Origin: Oreohelix idahoensis
Taxonomy: Eukaryota > Mollusca > Gastropoda > Stylommatophora > Oreohelicidae
Assembly: GCA_024509875.1 (NCBI GenBank)
Contig: JAMPIV010019075.1
Span: 124,001 to 188,000 of the forward strand
Length of the DNA stretch: 64,000 nt
Direction of reading: 5' to 3'
The notes under the pieces were generated by a model. The model ran no database searches, was not told where the DNA came from, and saw only the letters and a program-made list of their open reading frames with translations. Position 1 is the stretch's first letter; each line of letters opens with the position of its first letter. Made by a program: the position numbers and the translations under genes. Positions 1 through 9,364 of the stretch are shown piece after piece.

Positions 1-960
1 GTGTGCAACACTTTATGGGGCACTGTGCGTGATTTCATGGACGAAATGAAATAAAAGTTGGCACACAATGTGGTTGAATATTGAATAAAAGACCAAGTGA
101 TCACTTTGATTTTAGTGAAAGTGTCATGAAAGAAAGATAAAAACTAAAGTCAGTGTGGCATCCCCACGAAAAAATGAAATCTTGATTTCAGTACCGGGTA
201 TGTCCACCTTGAGCTGTTATCACTGCTTGACAGCGCCTTCTCATCGAGCCAATGACACGTTGAATCTGTTGTTGGGGGATGTTATTCCATTCTTCTTGCA
301 ACGCTTGTGCTAACTGGTGGTGGTTTTCAGGAGGATTTTGTCTTCTTCGCAGCCTACGCTCCAGTTCGTCCCACTGGTGCTCGATGGGAGAAAGGTCTTA
401 AACCTGGAATGTTCCTGGTAGTCCATGTTGCCTGAATAAACCTGTTACGCAAGTGCATAAGGCGTATGTAACGGTCTTGTGCAGGGGTGGTAACTTGTGG
501 TCGGCCACTTCTATGGCGATCAGCAGTGGATCCAGTTTGGTGGAAACGAGCTTGAATGCGTGATATAGTGTTCCTGTGAACATTGAAATGTTGTGATACA
601 GCTAATATAGTCGCTCCAGCAGCTAACATCCTTATAGCTATTGCTCGCTGTTGTTGGTTCAATCTTGGCATTGTCAAAAAAGATGTTTCTGTTGGACTCT
701 TGGTACTCTCTATGTCAACGATTACGTTTTCACATGCTTGTGATTAGAGCTACACACTTACCTTCCTTTTATCTGTGATAAATTCTCCCCTACGGCACTT
801 TTCACGTGATTTATCTTGCACCGTGATTATCTCCCCATGAATAGTGCGACCAATTGTAATTGCACGGGTAAGTGAACAACACTCACACAGAAATGTGTGC
901 CAACTTGCATTTGAGTTCACCCAAGAACACACGCACAGTGCCCTGTTGAGTGCTGCACAC
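1..960 (-). mobile_element. Tc1-like DNA transposon, internally deleted
   Basis: Seen: positions 1-69 and 893-960 are imperfect inverted repeats of about 70 bp; gtgtgc at the left edge matches gcacac at the right, and an inner ggcactgtgcgtg block is shared. Between them lies a minus-strand Tc1-type transposase relic. Family knowledge: Tc1 elements carry one transposase between terminal inverted repeats and integrate at TA. The left edge is the window edge, so the outermost bases and TA duplication cannot be checked. At under 1 kb it is shorter than a full Tc1 element because the catalytic core is missing. It cannot move itself, but its ends might still be recognised by a related transposase. 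Confidence 0.75.
188..677 (-). pseudogene. Tc1-like transposase relic (catalytic core deleted)
   Basis: The N-terminal part (about 677 down to 410) reads MPRLNQQQRAIAIRML and continues through a helix-turn-helix DNA-binding region typical of Tc1 transposases, including GRPQVTT and a start of the second HTH. Near 408 the frame breaks. After one frameshift the C-terminal part reads DLSPIEHQWDELERRLR and ends GGHTRY with a stop at 188-190. In Tc1 the SPIEH motif carries the last acidic residue of the DDE/D catalytic triad. The first two catalytic aspartates and everything between are gone, so an internal deletion has fused the DNA-binding half to the C-terminus. The protein would be catalytically dead. 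Confidence 0.8.
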
Positions 961-1621
961 TTACTTTTTTCCATGAGTATATTTAAAGAAATTCAGTCAC
1001 CTGTCTTTAGTTTTACCAGAATGTCAAGGTTAACAAAACCAGATATGGAAAGGTAATGGGTGGCCCTTTTATTATGAAACTAAATAATTATGAACTTTTT
1101 TGTCATTGACGGGTTACTTGCGAAAAGATCTGTTAATTCCGAATAAACTAGATTGTTGACCTATACTTAGGACATTCCTATTGGGTGTTCAAGGTAACTT
1201 TCACTGATAGCACAGTGCGTTTCCGTTTTTTTTTTTTCCCTGAAAAGCTGCTTCGATTGTTTCAGGACGCAGGGACCTTTCGTTCCTAGCAAAGTCTTAG
1301 TTACGATTTACATACCTACACACACACACAAATACATACTGTGTATATGATGATAACAATTAGGCAAAATCAAGTTCTGCTGAACATAATCAAGAGGCAT
1401 CATATTTTGTTGAAAACTAAAAGTGAGAGAAGGGTCGAAGCTGTTGTTAACGTTAAGTGACAGGCGGAATCGAACCTTCAGAGTGTACTTTTTTCTGGTT
1501 TTTTAAAATATTATTTTTTGGCGAGGCGTGCCCCGTTCAACTTAACCACAAGGACCGTCGGTTATATTAGAGATCATGTGATCAAGCGTTATTCGAATGA
1601 AGCCACCAAGAGAGGGTGGAA
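961..1621. other. Unannotated spacer with flank of the satellite family
   Basis: No gene was recognised. It contains a poly-T run near 1226 and a short (CA)n near 1320. At 1449-1460 the motif aacgttaagtga, followed by a degenerate gaaccttcagagt, resembles the satellite unit at 4120-4150 and 4675-4710. That suggests the retrotransposon at 1622-4080 sits inside or beside that satellite. Confidence 0.4.
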
Positions 1622-1633
1622 ACATCATCATCA

Positions 1634-2329
1634 TCAGTTGCCATCTCCACAACGAAGGTTGGCTGTAATGGATCTCCAACGTCTTCTGTCTCTTGTCTTG
1701 GTGGTGCACTCTGATAGACTCTTTCCTGTCCATCTCTTGATGTTATCTTCCCACTTATAGCGCTTTCTTCATCTTGCACATTTGCCTTCAACTCTCCCTT
1801 CTGTTATGGTCTTCTGCAAGGTGTTATGCCTTTTTATGTGGCCAAAGTATTTTAGCTGCCGAACTTTGACCTCCCTCATTAGTTCTCTTTTCATACCTAG
1901 ATTTTCTAGGACCTTCTTATTTGTTTTCATCTCTTTCCATGAGATACGCCCCATTTTTCTATATATCCACATTTCAAGAGCCTCAATTCTTTCTTCCAAA
2001 TGCTTATTCATCGTCCATGTTTCTGCACCATACAGAAATGCAGAATATATATAACACTTTATGATTCTCAGTTTTAATTTGTGAGATAACTGTTTGGATG
2101 TCAGTATATGTTTCATGTTGTTGAATGTAGCTTTGGCCATTCCTATTCTCTTCTTGATTTCTGTTTCACATCTGCCATCTTCTGTTATTATATGACCAAG
2201 ATATACGTAGCTTTTGACTTGTTCCAGGATTTTTCCATTTACGCTTATCTTTAATGTGGGTTTATCGTCTGTTTTGCTAATTATCATAGTTTTTGTTTTC
2301 TCAATATTAATGAAGTCCATATTCATGAC
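1634..2329 (-). pseudogene. RTE-like reverse transcriptase, C-terminal part
   Basis: Continues the RT across the nested insertion. One extra base near 2310 separates EYGL from INIEKTKTMIIS. It then runs through YLGHIITEDGR and the thumb-like region LYGAETWTMNKHLEER to GRVEGKCAR, where a second frameshift near 1770 occurs. The terminal KWEDNIKRWTG and TRDRRRWRSITANL reads in another frame and stops at 1634-1636. These motifs recur at the 3' ends of insect RTE-like elements. Confidence 0.8.
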
Positions 2330-3130
2330 ATGTAGGGATGAGTAAATCAGAAATTAAGAGCTTAATTAAAGATTTAATAACAGATGAATGGAAAGCAGAG
2401 TGGGATAAAAATCTGAAAGGAAGACATGCATATAAGATGTTCAGGGCTCCAACAAGAAAATGTCAGATATCTAGGGAATTGAAAATTCCCAGTAATAAGA
2501 AACTTCTCAGACTACAGCTGGGAAAAGGCTATTTCAGAATAGAAGAACCTTACTGTGCAGGATGTCTTCAAGACAATAATATAGAACATTTCTTGTTAAA
2601 GTGTAAGAGGTATGACCAAATGAGAATACCAATATTTGATTATTTACAGGCATCCAACTTACCTATAAATATAGAGGAGGTGTTGAGAATAGACAGACCT
2701 AGGGAACTGCATAATATAGTCAAACAATATTTAACACGAACACATGTTAATATATAGTGGCTGGGAATGTGAAGGTCTGATGCTGTTCTTACAATGCATG
2801 TGACTTTAAACAGATGAAAGTCAATTAAATATCTGGTAAAGTCCGTTATATAACTAGAACCACCAGGCCTTTACTCCCCTCCACTTTAATATTATTCTTG
2901 TTCATAGTTTCTTCTTGATTTTGTTTGTTTGTTTGTTTGTTTTTTTATTTTATTATTTAACGTATAGGCCTAAGCACAATTGTGAGTATCCCTATTTTCA
3001 AATGTGATGCCACTTTCTCATGTCGGCAGTTGTTAATATTATTTGGAATTGAAAACAATATATATCCTAATTATAACCCATCAGAGGTTGAACGGGATTT
3101 CTGTTTATCTTCATTAATTTAAAAAAAAAA
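2330..3130 (+). mobile_element. Nested 3' end of a second non-LTR retrotransposon
   Basis: A plus-strand insertion in the RTE-like element. It ends in a ten-A tail at about 3121-3130 and is flanked by the 5-bp direct repeat atgac (2325-2329 and about 3130-3134), as expected for target-primed insertion. The open frame 2338-2757 reads EWKAEWDKNLKGRHAYKMF and then LLRLQLGKGYFRIEEPYC, CAGC and HFLLKCKRYD. This matches the RNase H-distal C-terminus with a Cys/His knuckle found in I-, Jockey- and R1-like elements. The rest (2758-3120) is a 3' UTR. The element is strongly 5'-truncated. Confidence 0.75.
2338..2757 (+). pseudogene. C-terminal fragment of a non-LTR pol protein
   Basis: 139 codons without an authentic N-terminus: the start codon lies just inside the truncation point. 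The pattern Cys-x2-Cys-x7-His-x4-Cys (CAGCLQDNNIEHFLLKC) is the zinc-knuckle-like ending of pol in I/Jockey-type retrotransposons. It encodes no separate host function. Confidence 0.7.
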
Positions 3131-3135
3131 TGACT

Positions 3136-4079
3136 TATACTGTTCACTTGCTTCACTAGTTCTTGTAACTCCTGTTCGCTTTCAGCTAACAACACGGTAT
3201 CATCTGCATATCTAAGGTTGTTTATTGACCTTCCACTGATGTTCAGTCCTGGTATTTCCTGTATCTGTTTGAAAATTTTTTCGGTGTATAAATTAAATAG
3301 GCAGGGGGACAGCACACAACCTTGTCTGACACCTTTTTTTTATGTCTATGTATGGTGAATAATTCCTTCCCGATCTTACTGTGGCAGTTTGCTCGCAATA
3401 AAGGTTACTGAGTATTCTTATATCTTTTCCATCAATACCTATGTCTTTGAGGCATTCAATTATTTTCTCATGATGGACTCTGTCAAAAGCCTTCTTATAG
3501 TCAATGAAGCACATATACATACTTTTTTGGACCTCTGTATATTTTTCTGCTAATATTCTTAGGCAAAATATTGCCTCTCTTGTTCCACTGTTCCGTCTAA
3601 AACCAAACTGTTCTTCTTGGATTTCGCTGTCTACTTTACTTTTTATTCTTTCCTGTATGATTTTGAGCGGTATCTTAATTGCATGACTCATCGGGCTGAT
3701 TGTTCTGAAGTCTAAACATTCTGTTGCATTTGGTTTTTTGGGCAATGTTATGAAAACTGACGTCTTCATGTCGTGTGGTATATATCCTGCATTGTATATA
3801 TCATTGCATATTTCTGTGATTGTATCTATACCAAAGCTCTCCAGAGCTTCTATCATTTCAATTTTTATGTTATCCATGCCTGCTGATTTTCCTTTTTGTA
3901 TCATATGTATGGCATTCTCTACTTCTGATCTGAGAATGTTTGGGCCTTCATTAGAATCTGGTGATGGTTTTTTACCTCTGTTGTCCTCGAATAGTTCTTT
4001 TACGTATTCTGCCCATCTGTTTGATATGTCTTTCTCATCAAGTAATATTACACCATTTTTGTTCTTGTATTTGGAAACA
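3136..4079 (-). pseudogene. RTE-like reverse transcriptase, N-terminal and palm part
   Basis: Begins within the linker before the RT fingers (SKYKNKNGVILLDEK) and continues through motif A (IDYKKAFDRV) and, after a frameshift at an eight-T run near 3330, through LSPCLFNLYTE and the catalytic YADD. It ends at QVNSISH, where the nested element at 2330-3130 interrupts it. The reading resumes on the other side of that insertion at EYGL and INIEKTKTM. It has the length and motif order expected of an RT domain, but no intact frame. Confidence 0.8.
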
Positions 4080-4080
4080 T

Positions 4081-4930
4081 AGTGATAGTCAGAATATAAC
4101 CTACAGTGTATCAATTATATAGGATAGGAACGTTAAGTGACGGAACATAGCCTTCAGGGTATGCCATCGAGGTAGGGTACAAATGTATAGTGATAGTCAG
4201 AATATAAAAATAGTGATAGTCAGAATATAACCTATAGTAATAGTCAGAATATAACATATAGTGATAGTAAGAATATAACATATAGTGATAGTCAGAATAT
4301 AACATGTAGTGATAGTCAGAATATAACATGTAGTGATAGTCAGAATATAACATAGTGTGATAGTCAGATTATAACATATAGTGATAGTCAGAATATAACC
4401 TATAGTGATAGTCAGAATATAACCTATAGTGATAGTCAGAATATAACATATAGTGATAGTCAGAATATAACATATAGTGATAGTCAGAATATAACATATA
4501 GTGATAGTCAGAATATAACATAGTGATAGTCAGAATATAACATATAGTGATAGTCAGAATATAACATAGGATAGATATAACATAGTGATAGTCAGAATAT
4601 AACATAGTGATAGTCAGAATATAACATATAGTGATAGTCAGAATATAACATATAGTGTATCAATTATATAGGATAGGAACGTTAAGTGAAGGCACATAGC
4701 CTTCAGAGTATGCCATCGAAGTAGGGTACAAATGTATAGTGATAGGCTGAATATATCTTTCAGGGTATAAATGTTTAGTAATAGACGAAACATAGCCTTC
4801 AGAGTATGCCATCGAGGTAGGGTACAAATGTATAGTGATAGGCTGAATATATCTTTCAGGGTATAAATGTTTAGTAATAGACGAAATATAGCCTTCAGAC
4901 TATACCGTTAATAAGGTAAGGTACAGAAAA
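4081..4930. repeat. Composite satellite, 22-24-bp unit plus a longer unit
   Basis: About 20 copies of a unit containing gtgatagtcagaatataaca, with a 22 versus 24-bp spacing difference, fill 4185-4660. They are framed by a longer unit of about 90-100 bp containing aacgttaagtga, cttcagagtatgccatcga and gtagggtacaaatgt at 4105-4190, 4660-4745 and 4790-4830. A third motif (gctgaatatatctttcagg) recurs near 4745 and 4843. The order suggests a higher-order repeat that has been locally amplified. Confidence 0.85.
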
Positions 4931-5500
4931 TGTTATAGATCCACAGTAGTGAACCTTCCATATAGAGAGGGTACTTAAGCTGAGGTTATCTGGTTTAGGT
5001 GCATTTATGGTAGGTAGATTGGAAAATAGACGGAGGAAAACAACGCAGAATTTTCATATTACTTTCGCGCATTAAAGAACCTTGTAGGATTTATTATCCT
5101 CTAAATAATTATTGCTGATGTAAAATTTTAAAAAGTAGAACTAAAGATCTTGTAAAAAAAATTTTGTAGATCAGAAACATGAGTGGTTGATGAACATTTG
5201 CACATCCTTCACGTTGTGGCCAAATAGTACACACATTAGTTCTCATGGGCTCACTCATTTATTCTTACTTCCAACCCCAAAGACTACTACAGACAGAACT
5301 GAATGTGAGCTTAATCTCATTTCTTCTTCTCCTCCTCCCCCCATCTCTCTCACACACTTATACATCGTTCACATCCTCCACGTAGTGAACAATTACAAGT
5401 TTTAGTTTGCGTGAACACAATGTGACCCCACTCATTCTTTCTTAAAATCACACATACCATTGCAGACGAAGATGAAGAGGAGTCTATTTGTATTACATTA
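4931..5500. other. No gene recognised
   Basis: AT-rich spacer between the satellite and the first LTR. There are CT-rich stretches near 5325-5350 but no coding region or repeat that I can support. Confidence 0.4.
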
Positions 5501-5505
5501 CCAGT

Positions 5506-7821
5506 TGTCGTAACACGGTCTATTCTTCTCTCCATCTTTGTCTCCCTTCTCTTCCCTTCTCTCTCTCTCTCCTTTATTCTCATTAATTTTCATGTTACAC
5601 TACGGTATTTTCGGCGCTGTAGTCAGCGTTTCTCTCTCAGACATCACGGCGCTTACTAATGGTTACTGAGCAAATATCGCAAACGCATCAACACCAGGTT
5701 ATAACACATGGCCAGAGGATATACCTTAATTAAGAGTAAAAGGCGTCGCCCCAGTGTCAAATTTCATTGCATCAGCCAGCACGTGTATGCCTTCTAGGAG
5801 TAACCAGTAATTACGGGGTGGGGAAGCTTTCTCACGCAAGACGGTTCGCAACTGCGTCACACGATCTCAGGTTCAGGGAGAGAATTTACGTGTTATTACG
5901 TCGGAATGATTTAGAACACGTGAGAAGAGATTCATAAAATCTAGAAGCTTAGACGAAAACTTCACTTACACGCCCGACTTCTGGGCCGAGTGCATCTACA
6001 TGGCGGGGAATCCTACACTACAAGCACTTTGGTATTAACCAAGCGGTGTTGTATAATTTCACTCTGTGCGGGTTCGTATAGACTGCAAAATATGCATGTA
6101 GAATATTCATTGGTATAAATGTATTGTTATTCTTAATATGTTCTAAACATGTGCTATGTGGATGATTGTTGCTTGTACAAAAACTTATCACAACTAGCCC
6201 CACAGCCAATAGAAGATAACATCTATCATATTAATTGCTTTATCCCTTACGAAGATAAAGGCAATCCCATGGCAGAGATTGTCATAGGGAAATGAAGTGT
6301 TAGAAGCTTCATCATGAAAGATCCCGCTTTTACGAGGTTAGGTGACCAGTTCCCTTCCTCGCTGCCTTTTCCTTCCCTAGCTCGAGAGCACAACTGAGTG
6401 CCCATTTACAGCTGGTAAACTGGAGTGTTCCACAGCCAGGTTTCAGTTCCAAAACTATGTAGTTGTGCTACAGAAGAAAGCAACCTGATCGCTTGGCCAG
6501 TCGGTCATTCACTTTATCTATTTGTGTAATATAAATGTATTATATGTTATTGCTATTCATCATTGTGTGAAGGAACGGACTATGATTGTAGAACACAGTT
6601 CTTGGGAAAGAAGACTGACTAAACTAATTAACTCCTGAAGTTACATAGGTCTATGTTTACCTATCATGTCTTGACTGTGAGAAAGGAAGTCAGATGAATA
6701 TAACATTGATATGCCTGACGTGTGACTGTATGAAAGTAAAGTATAAATATCTTATATAACATGGAAAGTTTGCCTGTAAACTTTAGATTGTATGTCATAA
6801 TAGTCCTCTTATTGAATGAAAGAGGATAATAATTCTGATATGCCTGGTGTATGCGGTTTGAATGGGAATGATAGCTGTTCCCATATGACAGGAAGACTCA
6901 TGAAGCCACATTTGTGTCTTCAGACTTTTAGGTTTCTGAGCGGACAACATTCGCAGTTGCAGAATTCAGTGTCCGGCGCCTGACGGTAACAGACAGCCAG
7001 TCTTTTGACCGAGCAGCAGAACCAAAAGCCAGAGATCTCGTCAACTCCTAAGCATAAAGGAGCACAGATCAACGCTCGCACGTGTAATGTCATATCGCTG
7101 CAGGACGACAGCACCTAACAACCTGCGCCAGGGCTGACAACATCGGATTACAGATAAGTCCAAAAGCATAAGGATTATTTTCCTCAAGAAATCTCAGAGA
7201 TCTTATTCAAATTCCAACCAGAACTTTCACCTAAATACTAACGGAACTATATTTAAAGTGCCTTCCAGTGTATTACAAAGTGAACATTACATTCAACAAT
7301 GTTAGGCAACTCTCATGATAGTCACACCAGTGCAAATGATGATTAGTAGGACATACTAGGACTTTTAGTCATTCAGTGTTTATGTCCATATTATTATTTT
7401 CGTTTATCTTTTCATTTTCTTTGTGTCATATATATGGTTTAGGGATTAAATATCTGTACATAAGTTATATCATCTACCAAGTGGTCGAGTGAGTTTCTTA
7501 CATGTACTGTCTCTTAAATCCATATATGTGTCATTTCCTCAGTATGAGAGGATGGGGGCTTAATAACAATTATAATATTCAGTAAGAATAATAGGAGAGA
7601 TTTGTCGCAAGGAAACAGAATCCATTCTCATGTGCCCTTCTGAGACATTATCTCTTTGTGAGACTATTCGCCTTCCTTTCACCCCTTACTTGTATAGGAA
7701 TCTAACAATTAACGAGCCACTTCTGAGATCCTATATATCTTTCTTACATTTCTCAATTTACAACTTTCTTATCCAACTGTGCTGTGACAATTAATGTCCA
7801 GTTCGGGATAACGGCGCGACA
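5506..7821 (+). repeat. LTR 1 (2316 bp)
   Basis: Left LTR. It starts tgtcgtaacac, ends ggcgcgaca, and is preceded by ccagt. It lacks the 57-60-bp internal duplication present in LTR 2 and LTR 3. It contains a CT-rich block just after the start and no convincing ORF; the small frames inside it on both strands are incidental. At over 2.3 kb it is very long for an LTR. Confidence 0.85.
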
Positions 7822-7842
7822 ATTGGAGGCTATGTCCGGTAT
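7822..7842 (+). promoter_or_regulatory. Putative primer-binding site
   Basis: Directly after LTR 1 comes att followed by tggaggctatgtccggt. A tRNA primer site is expected here and should start with TGG, the complement of the tRNA CCA end. The bases ggaggctatgtc are repeated at the polypurine/LTR 2 border (10954-10965), so the identity of a primer tRNA is uncertain. The same sequence follows LTR 2 at 13335. Confidence 0.4.
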
Positions 7843-8401
7843 CTAGATTATAACTCTAGAGAACCTTTTCTACCTCTTGCATTCCTATAGTTCTCCACTG
7901 AGAACATATATCTCTAGGATCTGACTTTTTTTTTTTTACAACACTAGGGATTTTAGTATATATATACACGTACATACCTCTTAGATAACGAGATATTGCA
8001 ATATCACGATTAATTCTTTTTTGATGGATAGAACTGGGAAACTAGATCTTTATTTGTAAACACAGCGAACTTTGAGTTCAGTGAATTTTTTTTACCTGTA
8101 AGCGAAGCTAAAAATAGTAACTGGGTCAACGCACTAACGACATTGTAATCATAAGAACGAATATAAAAGATCTGAGTAGAATCTGAGGAAATCCTTATGC
8201 TTAATTATATGTTGTATTATATACTTAGTATTATACTTTGTATTAATGAGATAATTAATCGTTGTATTAATATATCTTATTGTTGGTATTTGTTAGAAGT
8301 ATACTTTGTTACAGTTGTAATTAGAGATACATTTGAGTTGGTCATTAGCATATTATTTGCAAGTCATACCAACCTGTTCAGAGTGAATCACCACTGCTAA
8401 A

Positions 8402-9340
8402 ATGGACGAAACAATGGAATTGGATGAGTGGAGAGCATTCTGGACAGAGTTAGCCATTGAGTGCGAACTCTCCGGAGAAGAGCTAGATACTTTCGTTTCA
8501 CGGGAGATGGAAAAATGCAGGATGAGGGAGGAAGAGAGACAGCAACACAAATTAAGGATGGAAGCTTCGGATGCGGAATTACTGCGTCTCGAAACGATGC
8601 TGCCTAGAATGAGCTCCAAGACCTCAACTTCCTCCAGCCCCTCACCTCCGTCAGTTAAGTTACTCCCGCAGGTAGCACCTCAAACTGTACCAGAGAGAGT
8701 CAGGTCTGTTAGTCAAACCCTATTACCAGAAAGAGAAGAGGGGCGGCTTTCAGAACAAAGGCATCAGGATCACTCTGAGAAGGAGAAGCGTGCAAAGGCG
8801 GATGAGCTGGAAAGACCCACTTCCACCTTCTCTACGACTCACAACATTCACCCTCTGAATAAAAACAGGACCAACATAAAGCATGAAATGGCTTCGGAGA
8901 TGAATGGGATGGAGAGCAATATTAGTAAGTCTTTCCGATCGGTTAACCACAGTAATAAAAACGGCAGGCACCGAAACCGAAACATACAAACTGTCAGCCC
9001 AGCGCAAGGCCCGCCATGTAAAGGAAACCCAGTGCAGCCCCGAGGTGACCTTAGGAAACCTTTGAATGAAGGTTATGCGACCGTCAATGGAAGACGAGTC
9101 ATATGTCTGCTTGTACCTGATCTCGGGTTTAGTGCAGTTGCTTCATCCTCACTCGTAAACGTCGATGAAATTACTGAGGAATATGTAATGGTAAGTGCAC
9201 CTATGCTCCATGGGGAACCGATGGAATTGCCCATTGCAAGCTTGCACTTAGAATCTCATTATGAGACAGGATTGATTAACGCAGCAATAGTAGACGAACG
9301 CTTTTCCCCATACCCCAAGGAGGGAGTTACTTGCTCTTAG
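8402..9340 (+). pseudogene. ORF1 of copy A: short gag-protease-like, frameshifted
   Basis: The N-terminus (MDETMELDEWRAFWTELA) and the charged stretch to about residue 75 resemble the coiled-coil start of some Ty3/gypsy gag proteins. A Ser/Pro-rich linker and a basic region follow, with no CCHC zinc knuckle and no room for a normal capsid domain. Residues from about 220 (GYATVNGRRVICLL) to the end resemble a retropepsin, but the DTG active site reads DLG (in PDLGFSAV). One T is missing in a T run near 9302 relative to copy B, so the protein ends early at TCS and loses the C-terminal LLLGN motif. It probably served as the structural protein of a non-autonomous element. Confidence 0.65.
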
Positions 9341-9364
9341 GAAACAGCACATGCCAGAGTGAAC

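Larger units (their letters stand above)
1622..4080 (-). mobile_element. RTE-type non-LTR retrotransposon, 5'-truncated and disrupted
   Basis: On the minus strand the reverse transcriptase runs from about 4079 to 1634, interrupted by an insertion at 2330-3130. Motifs in order: FRTISPMSH, GFRRNSGTREAIF, FIDYKKAFDRVHH (motif A, catalytic Asp), YADDTVLL (motif C, near 3200), INIEKTKTMIIS, YLGHIITEDGR, LYGAETWTM and the C-terminal KWEDNIKRWTG and RRRWRSI, followed by a stop and a short (GAT)n tail near 1622. The order is that of endonuclease-reverse transcriptases of the RTE-like group. The endonuclease domain is absent because the 5' end stops at a satellite. Frameshifts near 3330, 2310 and 1770 make it inactive. 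A degenerate relative lies at 53030-53580. Confidence 0.85.

Noticed and set aside
6018..8400. Small frames repeated in all LTR copies (for example the 64-codon minus-strand frame at 6920-7114 and the 67-codon frame at 8197-8400).
   Set aside because: They recur only because the LTR or leader is repeated. There is no start context, no domain and no sign of coding constraint.
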